From: an uncultured Clostridia bacterium
Lineage (GTDB): Bacteria > Bacillota > Clostridia > TANB77 > CAG-508
DNA: 45,992 bases
Assembly: GCA_947631915.1 (NCBI GenBank)
Contig: CANRNC010000015.1
Location: forward strand, 1 to 45,992
Direction of reading: 5' to 3'
The position numbers were made by a program, and so were the translations under genes. The notes beneath the pieces were generated by a model, which saw only the letters and a list, made by a program, of their open reading frames with translations, was not told the DNA's origin and did not search any database. This document shows positions 18,663 through 26,038 of the stretch, piece after piece (the first letter of the stretch is position 1; every line of letters begins with the position of its first letter).

Positions 18663-19136
18663 ATGTTAAAAGAATTTAAAGAATTTGCTTTAAAAGGTAA
18701 TGTTATTGATTTAGCTATTGGTGTTATTATTGCTAATGCTTTTCAAAAAATCGTTTCATCTTTAGTTTCAGATATAATAATGCCACTTATATCTTTAATT
18801 ACTACTGATATTGATTTTTCTGATTTAGCATTAACTATAGGCAATGTTTCAGTTACTTATGGAAATTTCATTACTGCAATTATTGATTTCTTAATTGTTG
18901 CTTTCTGTTTGTTCCTATTTGTTAAATATGTTAATAAATTAGATAATATTAACAAAGGAATTTTAGATAGCAAATTATTAAAGCGATTAAATAGAAAAAA
19001 TAAAAATAAGGAAAATGCTGAACCAGTTCCAGAACCTACAACAAAAGTTTGTCCTTATTGCTTATCAGAAATAGCATTTAAAGCTACAAGATGTCCACAT
19101 TGTACATCTAATTTGAATGAAAATTTAGAAAAATAA
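18663..19136 (+). CDS. mscL: Large-conductance mechanosensitive channel with C-terminal zinc ribbon
   Basis: The product has 157 residues. It starts '[27 protein letters not shown]', the typical MscL amphipathic N-helix and TM1. A loop and TM2 ('[20 protein letters not shown]') follow. The protein forms a pentameric membrane pore that opens under osmotic downshock. After the basic bundle region comes a Pro-rich linker and a zinc-ribbon-like CPYC-x12-CPHC segment (about residues 133-152), an extra domain beyond the classical MscL. The start at 18663 follows GGAGG at 7 bases; the in-frame ATG 63 bases earlier lies in the promoter region. Confidence 0.93.
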   Translation: MLKEFKEFALKGNVIDLAIGVIIANAFQKIVSSLVSDIIMPLISLITTDIDFSDLALTIGNVSVTYGNFITAIIDFLIVAFCLFLFVKYVNKLDNINKGILDSKLLKRLNRKNKNKENAEPVPEPTTKVCPYCLSEIAFKATRCPHCTSNLNENLEK

Positions 19137-19159
19137 TTTTATTTTAATATTAATAATGA

Positions 19160-19184
19160 AGAGACTTGGGGTTACCAAGTCTCT
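19160..19184. terminator. Bidirectional terminator hairpin after mscL
   Basis: A 10-bp perfect stem (AGAGACTTGG / CCAAGTCTCT) with a 5-base loop. It lies between mscL and the convergent small ORF, whose stop codon sits in the loop. Confidence 0.65.
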
Positions 19185-19363
19185 TTGTCTAGAGTGAACA
19201 CTTTAAACTTCCTTTCTACATTTTTGGTTGACTTTCGCTGAAGGCCACATTCTCCATATAAAATGAATCCTGCACCGGACGGCATTATAGGAACTGCTTT
19301 AAATATCCCTTCCCATAAATCCTTGATGTGTTTTTTTCTTTCTTCCGATTTTCTTTTTAGCAT
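19172..19363 (-). CDS. Small hypothetical protein, 63 residues
   Basis: I do not recognise this protein. It begins 'MLKRKSEERKKHIKDLW' and is strongly basic at the N-terminus. It has GGAGGG 8 bases before the ATG, which supports translation. The middle ('PSGAGFILYGECGLQRKS') has little secondary-structure character. Its last codons form one arm of the terminator hairpin shared with mscL. Like the gene at 17995 it is less AT-rich than its neighbours. It may be a genuine small protein or a degraded fragment. Confidence 0.4.
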   Translation of the reverse strand: MLKRKSEERKKHIKDLWEGIFKAVPIMPSGAGFILYGECGLQRKSTKNVERKFKVFTLDKETW

Positions 19364-19513
19364 GTTTTGTTCCCTCCGTTGATTTTGAGCCTAATCTAGG
19401 AATTATAACTCCTATCATCAGCTCTTGTTCTATTTTTTGTTACATATAAATTATATCACCATTTTATGATTTATGCAAACTAATACAAAACTCATACTTA
19501 TTGTCTATTTCTG

Positions 19514-19542
19514 TTGATTTATTTAGAATATTAGTATATAAT
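19514..19542 (+). promoter_or_regulatory. SigA-type promoter for tsaE operon
   Basis: TTGATT, 17 bases, TATAAT, with the tsaE start 27 bases downstream. Confidence 0.7.
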
Positions 19543-19568
19543 AACTATAAATTTAAGGAGTGATTTTT

Positions 19569-19994
19569 TTGTATACTTTTTTATCTAAAAGTCCAGAAGA
19601 TACTTTAAATTTTGCAAAGAATTTTGCAAAAAATCTAAAGGTTGGAGATGTAATAGTTTTACTTGGTGATTTAGGCTCTGGAAAAACTAAATTTACTGAA
19701 GGTGTTCTTTCCTTTTGGGGAATTGAAAATGAGATTTCTAGTCCTACATTCACTATCGTCAATGAGTATAATGCCAAGGATATTAACATATATCATTTTG
19801 ATGTTTATAGATTAAAAGATGCAACAGAGTTTTATAATATTGGCGGAGATGAATATTTTGATAAAGGAATATCTATTATTGAATGGGGCGATATTATAAG
19901 AGATGCCCTACCTAAAAAATATACAAAAATTACTTTTGAGAGAGATAATGATAATGAGAATTATAGAAATTTAAAAATTGAAGATGTTTGCTAA
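19569..19994 (+). CDS. tsaE: tRNA threonylcarbamoyladenosine biosynthesis ATPase
   Basis: The product has 141 residues, the usual TsaE size. It carries Walker A 'GDLGSGKTKFTEG' near residue 36, then the conserved 'ISSPTFTIVNEY', 'IYHFDVYRL' and 'IIEWGD' motifs of the family. TsaE works with TsaB and TsaD to make t6A at position 37 of ANN-decoding tRNAs. The TTG at 19569 is chosen because AAGGAG ends 8 bases before it. The in-frame GTG at 19560 overlaps that site and is unlikely. tsaB and rimI follow, as is common in Firmicutes; tsaD is not in the window. Confidence 0.93.
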   Translation: MYTFLSKSPEDTLNFAKNFAKNLKVGDVIVLLGDLGSGKTKFTEGVLSFWGIENEISSPTFTIVNEYNAKDINIYHFDVYRLKDATEFYNIGGDEYFDKGISIIEWGDIIRDALPKKYTKITFERDNDNENYRNLKIEDVC

Positions 19995-20002
19995 ATAAAA
20001 TG

Positions 20003-20028
20003 TAGGGCACGATATCCCGTCCCCTATG
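20003..20028 (+). repeat. Dispersed palindrome between tsaE and tsaB
   Basis: TGTAGGGCACGATATC followed by CCGTCCCCTA, with an imperfect stem. Here the TGTAGGG tag lies on the plus strand, like the genes around it. Confidence 0.65.
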
Positions 20029-20057
20029 ATACTTAATTATTTTATAAGGAGATATGT

Positions 20058-20753
20058 ATGAAAATTCTTGCCATTGATACTGCTACAGAGGTTTGTTCAG
20101 TTGCAGTTTTAGAAAATAAAAATGTGATTTTAGAGAAAACTTTAGATGCTGTAAATACTCATTCAGTTGCACTCATGCCTCTTATTAAAGAAGTTCTTAC
20201 CGAATGTAATTTAGAGCTTAATTCTATGGATTTATTTGCTTGTGATAATGGACCTGGTTCTTTCACAGGAATTAGAATAGGTCTTTCTACTATTAAAGCA
20301 TTTTGTGATGTTACAAATATTCCTTGTGTTGGTGTTACATCTTTAGAAGGTTTTGCATATAAATTATCAAATATTCCATGTGATGAATACTACATCTGCT
20401 CATTATTGAATGCTAATCATGATAACGCATATTGCGGAATTTTTACTTTCGATAAAGGTAAATTAGTACAAACCCATGATTATTTTTTTGATAATATTAG
20501 CAATATTTTAGATTATATTAATACTTTAGAAAAAAATGTTTTTTTTGTTGGAAATTGTAGCATACTTTTTGAAGATATGATAAAATCTAATTGCAAAAAG
20601 AACTATAAAATTGATAATAATACTAATATATGTGCTACAGATATTGGTAGAGTCGCTTTCGACAAATTTACTGATGGAAATTATGGTGACTCTGATTTTC
20701 TTCAGCCATTATATTTGAAAAATTCTAGTGCAGAAAGTAAAAATACTAATTAA
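20058..20753 (+). CDS. tsaB: tRNA threonylcarbamoyladenosine biosynthesis protein TsaB
   Basis: The product has 231 residues. Its ASKHA-type N-terminus 'MKILAIDTATEVCSVAVL' and the 'DNGPGSFTGIRIGLSTIKAF' motif near residue 70 are diagnostic for TsaB. TsaB is the scaffold partner of TsaD in t6A synthesis and lacks its own catalytic site. The C-terminal half is variable, as usual. AAGGAG lies 6 bases before the ATG. The gene lies 63 bases after tsaE, with a palindromic repeat in the gap, and 19 bases before rimI, all on the same strand. Confidence 0.93.
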   Translation: MKILAIDTATEVCSVAVLENKNVILEKTLDAVNTHSVALMPLIKEVLTECNLELNSMDLFACDNGPGSFTGIRIGLSTIKAFCDVTNIPCVGVTSLEGFAYKLSNIPCDEYYICSLLNANHDNAYCGIFTFDKGKLVQTHDYFFDNISNILDYINTLEKNVFFVGNCSILFEDMIKSNCKKNYKIDNNTNICATDIGRVAFDKFTDGNYGDSDFLQPLYLKNSSAESKNTN

Positions 20754-20772
20754 TTGAAAGGAATTATAGTTA

Positions 20773-21201
20773 ATGGATTTTTGTAAAATGACCTTACAAG
20801 ATTTGGATAAAATTTCTCCTAATTTGAGTAATTTCGACAATTTTTGGACAATAGGTATTTTTAAAGAAGAATTAAAGAATCCTAATTGTCATTACATTAT
20901 TTGTGTACAAGAAGGAGAGATTATTGGTTTCGGTGGGATTTCTGTTGTTTTAGATGAGGCTACTGTAAATAATATAGCAGTTAGAACAGATAAAAGAAAT
21001 CAAAAAATTGGTAAAAAAATTTTAAATGAATTAATTATACTTTCAAAATCACTAAATTGTTCCTCGATTACTTTAGAAGTAAATGTTGAAAATATTCCTG
21101 CAATTAAGTTATATGAGAATTTTGGGTTTAAAAATCTGGGAATTAGGAAAAATTATTATTATGGGACTTTTGATGCGTACATTATGACTTTATATATTTG
21201 A
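20773..21201 (+). CDS. rimI: Ribosomal-protein-alanine N-acetyltransferase, GNAT family
   Basis: The product has 142 residues, one GNAT domain. Acetyl-CoA-binding motif A reads 'NIAVRTDKRNQKIGKKILNEL', near residues 77-97, with a less canonical Q-K-I-G loop. It is followed by 'ITLEVNVENIPAIKLYENFGF', the typical RimI motif B. RimI acetylates the N-terminal Ala of ribosomal protein S18. Position after tsaE and tsaB is the standard Firmicutes arrangement and supports the call. AAAGGA lies upstream of the ATG. Confidence 0.88.
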   Translation: MDFCKMTLQDLDKISPNLSNFDNFWTIGIFKEELKNPNCHYIICVQEGEIIGFGGISVVLDEATVNNIAVRTDKRNQKIGKKILNELIILSKSLNCSSITLEVNVENIPAIKLYENFGFKNLGIRKNYYYGTFDAYIMTLYI

Positions 21202-21202
21202 T

Positions 21203-21226
21203 GGAGGGCGAATAATGCTCGCCACT
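21203..21226 (+). repeat. Dispersed palindrome between rimI and lonB
   Basis: GGAGGGCGAATAATGCTCGCC followed by ACTA; a variant with GGCGA/TCGCC arms, tag oriented with the plus-strand genes. Confidence 0.6.
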
Positions 21227-21272
21227 ATAAAATTAGTTTTTTATATACATATGAAATAGAAAGAGGGTACTT

Positions 21273-23675
21273 ATGATGAATAAAAAATGTGAATTAAGCT
21301 ATAAGGATTTAAAAAACTATTGTAGTACAGATAATTTTAACTTTGATACTACAGCAGAGCTTGAAAGTAATGATAAAGGTATTGGTCAAGATCGTGCTAT
21401 TAGTGCACTTGAGTTTGGCCTTAATGTTGACGTTCGTGGAAACAATCTATACCTTGAAGGTCCAAGCGGTGTTGGAAAAACTATGTATACTAAAAATTAT
21501 CTAAATAAAATTTCTACTAAAAAGAAGGTTCCTGTTGATTGGTGTTATATCTATAATTTTGATGATCCTAACCAACCAATAGCTGTATCTTTACCTGCTG
21601 GACAAGGTAAAGAATTTCAAGAAACAATGGATGGTTTCATAAAGGATGTTAAAGCTGATATTTCTAAAACTTTCAGTAATGACGACTTTGAAAAAGAAAA
21701 AACTCTAATTCGCCAGGAGTTTGAACAAAAACGCTCTGCGCTATTAGATAAATTAAATGAAAAGGCTGGTAAATATAATTTCATAGTTAAAACTGCTCAA
21801 AGTGGTGTATATATGATGCCTATTTATGATGGAAAAGCCCTAGAAGAAGCTGATTTTGAAAAATTGGATGATAATGTCAAACAAGAGTATGAAAATAATT
21901 CTACAATTGTTCAAGAATTTATAATCAGTGCTATTAGTGAGATTAAAGCAATTGAAAAGCAATGCGATAAAAAGATTGAAGAATGGCAATCAAATGTCTC
22001 TTTGCTAACTGTCAATGTTCATATAAATTACGTTAAATCAAAGTTTAAAAGAAATAAAAAGATTAGTCAGTTTTTGGATAATATTAAAAAGGATATCTTA
22101 AAAAATATTCAATTTTTTGTTCATTCTGACGATGAAAAAGATAATAGAAACCAACCACCTCATTCATCACCTATTCCAGATTCCTCTAAACCTTGGTTGA
22201 ATTATAGAGTTAACCTTTTTGTTGATAATAGTAGATTAGAAGGTGCTCCTGTAATCATGGATTCTAACTATTCTTTCCAAAATATCTTTGGAAAACTTGA
22301 ATATGAAAATTATATGGGAACATTTAAGACAGATTTCACAATGCTAAAACCCGGTTTACTTCATATTGCAAATGGCGGGTATATAATATTTCAAGCTGAA
22401 GATTTACTATCTAATCCTGCTTGTTATGAATATTTAAAAAGGGTTTTAAGAGTAAAAGAAATTGGTATAGATAATTCTCAAGAGCAACGTAGCGCAATGG
22501 TTATGATATCTTTAAAACCAGAGCCTATTCCTCTTGATGTTAAAGTAATATTAATTGGTAGTGAGGAAATCTATCAAACCTTACTTGCAATGGATCCTAA
22601 CTTTAAAAAGCTATTTAAAATTAAAATTGAGTTTGCAGATGATGCACCTAGAACAGATGAAAATATATTATTATTAGCTAGATTTATGCATTCTTTCTGC
22701 GAAAGAGAAAATTTACCTCAACTTGATAAACAAGCAGTTGCTAGAATGATTGAATATGCTTCAAAACTTGCTGATGATAAACGTAAATTATCTACAAGAT
22801 TTAACGATTTGTCACAAATAATTAGTGAAGCTGCTACTTGGGCTACTATGGCTCGTTCCAAAGTTATTACAGAAAACTTCATTAAAAAGGCAATTGATGA
22901 GAAAGTTTCTAGAGTTAAAAAGTATGATAATAGATTGTCAGAAATGATTAAAGATGACATGCTTCTTATTGATACAGACGGCTATAAAGTTGGTCAAATT
23001 AATGGTTTAACTGTAATGACTACTGGTGATTATTCATTTGGTAAACCAGCTAGAATTACTGCAACTACTTATACTGGTAAGGCAGGAATAATAAATATAG
23101 AAAGGGAAGTTGAACTTTCAGGTTCTTCTCACTCTAAAGGAGTTTTAATTTTAAATGGATATATTGGAGAACAATTTGCTCAAGACTTTCCTCTTTCTCT
23201 TACTGCTAGTATTTGTTTTGAGCAGTTATATAATGGTGTTGATGGAGATAGTGCTTCTAGTACAGAGTTATATGCTTTACTTTCTAGCTTATCTGATGTT
23301 CCAATAAATCAATCAATTGCTGTTACTGGTTCTGTTAATCAAAAAGGAGAAATTCAGCCAATAGGTGGAGTTAATGATAAGATTGAAGGATTTTATAATG
23401 TTTGCAAAGATAAGGGCTTAAATGGTAAACATGGAGTTATAATTCCTATACAAAATGTAATTAATTTAAGTTTATCTGATGAAATAATCGAAGCTGTTAA
23501 AAACAAGGAATTTCATATTTATGCAATTTCTACTATTGAAGAAGGAATAGAAATCTTGACTGGTGTACCTGCAGGTAAAAAAGATTCTCTTGGTAATTTT
23601 CCTGCTGGAAGTATAAATTATCTTGCTTATGAGAAGTTAAAAAAATATTCAAAAGCCGTAATGCGTTTAAAATAG
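21273..23675 (+). CDS. LonB-type ATP-dependent serine protease
   Basis: The product has 800 residues. Walker A 'GPSGVGKT' lies at about residues 63-70. A long helical insertion (about 110-300) interrupts the AAA module, as in the AAA_32/LonB-like group. The second half of the AAA domain has 'IANGGYIIFQAEDLL' and an arginine-containing lid. A C-terminal Lon protease domain has the catalytic Ser in 'GDSASSTELYAL' (about residue 660) and Lys in 'GGVNDKIEGF' (about residue 703). It lacks the N-terminal LAN domain of classical LonA. It probably degrades misfolded or regulatory proteins. Two adjacent ATGs (21273, 21276) are possible. A strong terminator follows. Confidence 0.88.
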   Translation: MMNKKCELSYKDLKNYCSTDNFNFDTTAELESNDKGIGQDRAISALEFGLNVDVRGNNLYLEGPSGVGKTMYTKNYLNKISTKKKVPVDWCYIYNFDDPNQPIAVSLPAGQGKEFQETMDGFIKDVKADISKTFSNDDFEKEKTLIRQEFEQKRSALLDKLNEKAGKYNFIVKTAQSGVYMMPIYDGKALEEADFEKLDDNVKQEYENNSTIVQEFIISAISEIKAIEKQCDKKIEEWQSNVSLLTVNVHINYVKSKFKRNKKISQFLDNIKKDILKNIQFFVHSDDEKDNRNQPPHSSPIPDSSKPWLNYRVNLFVDNSRLEGAPVIMDSNYSFQNIFGKLEYENYMGTFKTDFTMLKPGLLHIANGGYIIFQAEDLLSNPACYEYLKRVLRVKEIGIDNSQEQRSAMVMISLKPEPIPLDVKVILIGSEEIYQTLLAMDPNFKKLFKIKIEFADDAPRTDENILLLARFMHSFCERENLPQLDKQAVARMIEYASKLADDKRKLSTRFNDLSQIISEAATWATMARSKVITENFIKKAIDEKVSRVKKYDNRLSEMIKDDMLLIDTDGYKVGQINGLTVMTTGDYSFGKPARITATTYTGKAGIINIEREVELSGSSHSKGVLILNGYIGEQFAQDFPLSLTASICFEQLYNGVDGDSASSTELYALLSSLSDVPINQSIAVTGSVNQKGEIQPIGGVNDKIEGFYNVCKDKGLNGKHGVIIPIQNVINLSLSDEIIEAVKNKEFHIYAISTIEEGIEILTGVPAGKKDSLGNFPAGSINYLAYEKLKKYSKAVMRLK

Positions 23676-23713
23676 GTTGTAAATAGAGTTAAAGGAGAAA
23701 ATTCCTATTATAT

Positions 23714-23750
23714 AAAAAATTAGGGGCACATTGTGTGCCCCTAATTTTTT
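23714..23750 (+). terminator. Terminator after lonB, built on a dispersed palindrome
   Basis: A perfect 16-bp stem (AAAAATTAGGGGCACA and its complement) with a TTG loop, followed by T-rich DNA. The core GGGGCACA/TGTGCCCC is the palindrome family core, extended by A/T arms into an intrinsic terminator. It may also serve the convergent surface-protein gene. Confidence 0.85.
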
Positions 23751-23768
23751 ATTTATTTTAATCAATAA

Positions 23769-25133
23769 TTATTTTATATCTTTATAATCTCTAAATTTCT
23801 TTACTACTACTACTGTACTTACTGCTACTATTAGAATTAATCCTATTATTAATGTTTCTTCTCCTGTTTGAGGTATTTTTTGTTCTGGTAAAACTGTACC
23901 GTCTCCTCCACCATTTTCTGTTCCGCCATCATTGTATGAAAATTCAGAGCTCGTATAGTCATACAACCATAACGCTCCATTAGAAAGTTTCATAGCTTCA
24001 TACAAATCAATATCTTCTACAGGATAGTATATACCATTATCAACTAGTTGAAAATATACATAATAGTATGCATCATTAATCAATGGCATTTTAGATACAA
24101 TTTCATCACTTCTACCTAATGGCACGGTTACTGTGTACTCTGGAGTAGCTGTTTTAGCATATGCTAGTAAATTGCTTAAGCCATCACTTTTTCTATTTAC
24201 TACATCTGCTATTAATGATGATTTTGTTACTTTTCCAACAGATATTTTTATCATCATATTTTCCTCATCGTTTAAATCATGAGGTTGCCAAAAGTACGAA
24301 CTCGTATAGTCATCAAATAAAAACATCTGTATCCTTTGTCCTAAAGCTCTTTGAGCTGGTCTAGTCAATTCTTTTTTCTCCAAAATTAGTTCTTGTACAT
24401 ATTTACCGGTTTCAGCATAATCTATTTGTTCTTCATAAATCCACATATAAATATTTCCTGCTTTACCGATATATTTGTTAATAGAAACGTTTCCAGCCAA
24501 GTCTAATACATCATCTCCTGTTTCGATCTTTCCATTTTCCCTTTTATTTATCGTAGGCATAGTTTCACTATTTGCAAAAACAGCATAATATTTGTGACCA
24601 TCTTTATTATCAAGTCCTGTTACATTTACATCAAAGCTCTCACCATCGCCATTTTTATCCACAATTGACACATTGATATTTTGTTTATTTGTCCAAGTAA
24701 TTGGATTAACTGTGATTGCATTTCCTGTTAACGCAGATGGAGCAGTTATATTTATAGTGTCACCGCTTGCATCTTTTAATAACCCTGAAAATCCTTTTAA
24801 TGAAAGTGCTCCTGAAACATCGGATTCAACTGTATACGTATATGTTATTTTATTTCCTGATATTACGCCTTCTCTTATGTACGCATCACCCCAATTTTCA
24901 CTTGTACCGAATTTTATGTTCAAATAAGGTACAGTATCATCATATTTTTGAATATTTCCACTAAATATTGCTTCAAATGTTATAGTATCTCCTGTGTTAT
25001 ATGTTCCCGCAGGTGTTGTGACTTTAATTTCTGTTAAAGTTACACTACTCGCTTGTGCTTTTGAAACTGTTGGTAATAATAATAATGCTATTAATATCAT
25101 TAATATTGATATTATTTTATATTTTGTTTTCAT
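23769..25133 (-). CDS. Sortase-anchored surface protein (IPQTG motif)
   Basis: The product has 454 residues. An N-terminal signal peptide (residues 1-27, ending near 'SKAQA') is followed by an Ig-like or beta-sandwich segment ('VTTPAGTYNTGDTITFEAIF'). A repeated Trp/Tyr-rich unit occurs twice: 'FLFDDYTSSYFWQ' (about residue 270) and 'LWLYDYTSSEFSY' (about residue 400). A Gly-rich linker leads to the IPQTG sorting motif, a hydrophobic helix and a basic tail, so a sortase should attach it to the wall. ATG 25133 has AGGGAG upstream; the ATG 30 bases earlier is rejected. Regulation appears distinctive: a clear promoter preceded by six 11-bp-spaced TTACA-type boxes. Function otherwise unknown. Confidence 0.85.
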   Translation of the reverse strand: MKTKYKIISILMILIALLLLPTVSKAQASSVTLTEIKVTTPAGTYNTGDTITFEAIFSGNIQKYDDTVPYLNIKFGTSENWGDAYIREGVISGNKITYTYTVESDVSGALSLKGFSGLLKDASGDTINITAPSALTGNAITVNPITWTNKQNINVSIVDKNGDGESFDVNVTGLDNKDGHKYYAVFANSETMPTINKRENGKIETGDDVLDLAGNVSINKYIGKAGNIYMWIYEEQIDYAETGKYVQELILEKKELTRPAQRALGQRIQMFLFDDYTSSYFWQPHDLNDEENMMIKISVGKVTKSSLIADVVNRKSDGLSNLLAYAKTATPEYTVTVPLGRSDEIVSKMPLINDAYYYVYFQLVDNGIYYPVEDIDLYEAMKLSNGALWLYDYTSSEFSYNDGGTENGGGDGTVLPEQKIPQTGEETLIIGLILIVAVSTVVVVKKFRDYKDIK

Positions 25134-25165
25134 CCTTAAAACTCCCTTCATATGTTTATACATTT

Positions 25166-25194
25166 ATGATATCTCTTTTAGGTATTAAAGTCAA
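25166..25194 (-). promoter_or_regulatory. SigA-type promoter for the IPQTG surface protein
   Basis: On the minus strand, TTGACT, 17 bases, TATCAT. The predicted start of transcription is near 25159, about 26 bases before the ATG. Confidence 0.7.
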
Positions 25195-25202
25195 TAAAAT
25201 GG

Positions 25203-25268
25203 TTAATTTGTCATATTAATGTAATGTTTTTGTAATATTGTCGTAATATCTGTGTAATACTACTGTAA
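25203..25268 (-). promoter_or_regulatory. Six TTACA-type direct repeats with 11-bp period, probable operator
   Basis: Read on the minus strand, six 11-base units start TTACA, TTACA, TTACG, TTACA, TTACA, TGACA. On the plus strand the matching sites start at 25264, 25253, 25242, 25231, 25220 and 25209, all exactly 11 apart. They end about 8 bases upstream of the -35 element. An 11-bp direct repeat of a TTnACA-like half-site is characteristic of OmpR/PhoB-family response regulators (PhoP/PhoB boxes). Confidence 0.65.
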
Positions 25269-25294
25269 AATTGTAAAAATATATACGGAAAACA

Positions 25295-25314
25295 GGACAC
25301 GGTTCACCGTGTCC
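25295..25314 (-). terminator. Palindrome-family hairpin after yunB
   Basis: GGACACGGTTCACCGTGTCC forms an 8-bp GC-rich stem, 15 bases past the yunB stop, followed on the minus strand by TGTTTTCC. It is a sequence variant of the dispersed palindrome and probably ends the sipL-yunB transcript. Confidence 0.6.
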
Positions 25315-25328
25315 TTGCATGCAATAAT

Positions 25329-26033
25329 TTAATTAGAGTTTGAATTTGTATCTAAATCTGAATCTGAATTCATATAAACAGTTGGGACCCCTCCAACAAT
25401 GACATTCTCGCTTAATATTACTTCATTCTCAACTTGTGTTGAAATAATTTCATATGGCGTTAATACATTAATATCACATACTATATCTAGCCATAATCTG
25501 TGTATAGTCTGATTTATTCCTGCATCATCAAATTCGTTTCTAACTTTAGTCTGAATTGTACCAGCTAAAGCTAATTTTATTGGAATTCTAGGTCCAATAC
25601 CAGAAATCCATTTTATTCCTGTTATACTCCCAAATGGTATGTATGAAGTTACTTTATCATTATCATCTAAACTTACTTGCATATCATTTGTTATGTCTGA
25701 TATCATATTGTTTAATGGTGTAGAATTCACTTGTAGTAGTTGGATATTTCCATTTTCATCTTGTTTAATAGTTATCATTTCACTATTTTGATACTTATCT
25801 GCATTAACTGTGGTTATTCTATTTACTTCTAGTGTAACCATGCTTTTTGCTTTATCTTCGCATATCTTTTCAAATATCGGGTCAATAGCATTTAACATAT
25901 TTGCCATTACTAATGTGGCTATAGCTAATATTAATACTATTTTGATTATCTTCCTATAGTTTTTATTATAGTTATTTCCTCCATATACCATTCTGGGTAA
26001 ACGTATTCTTGTTCTTGAATATATCTTTTCCAT
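25329..26033 (-). CDS. yunB: Sporulation protein YunB
   Basis: The product has 234 residues. One membrane helix lies near residues 27-45 ('IIKIVLILAIATLVMANML'), after a basic N-terminus. The rest should be outside the membrane. Family motifs include 'YIPFGSITGIKWISGIGPRI' near residue 130 and 'EFDDAGINQTIHRLWLDIVC' near residue 165, then 'NVIVGGVPTVYMN' near the end. YunB is needed for normal spore formation in Bacillus, with an unknown molecular role. The gene starts 5 bases after the sipL stop, with no clear ribosome site of its own, so it probably depends on sipL translation. The tail is Ser/Asp/Asn-rich. Confidence 0.85.
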   Translation of the reverse strand: MEKIYSRTRIRLPRMVYGGNNYNKNYRKIIKIVLILAIATLVMANMLNAIDPIFEKICEDKAKSMVTLEVNRITTVNADKYQNSEMITIKQDENGNIQLLQVNSTPLNNMISDITNDMQVSLDDNDKVTSYIPFGSITGIKWISGIGPRIPIKLALAGTIQTKVRNEFDDAGINQTIHRLWLDIVCDINVLTPYEIISTQVENEVILSENVIVGGVPTVYMNSDSDLDTNSNSN

Positions 26034-26038
26034 ATTAT

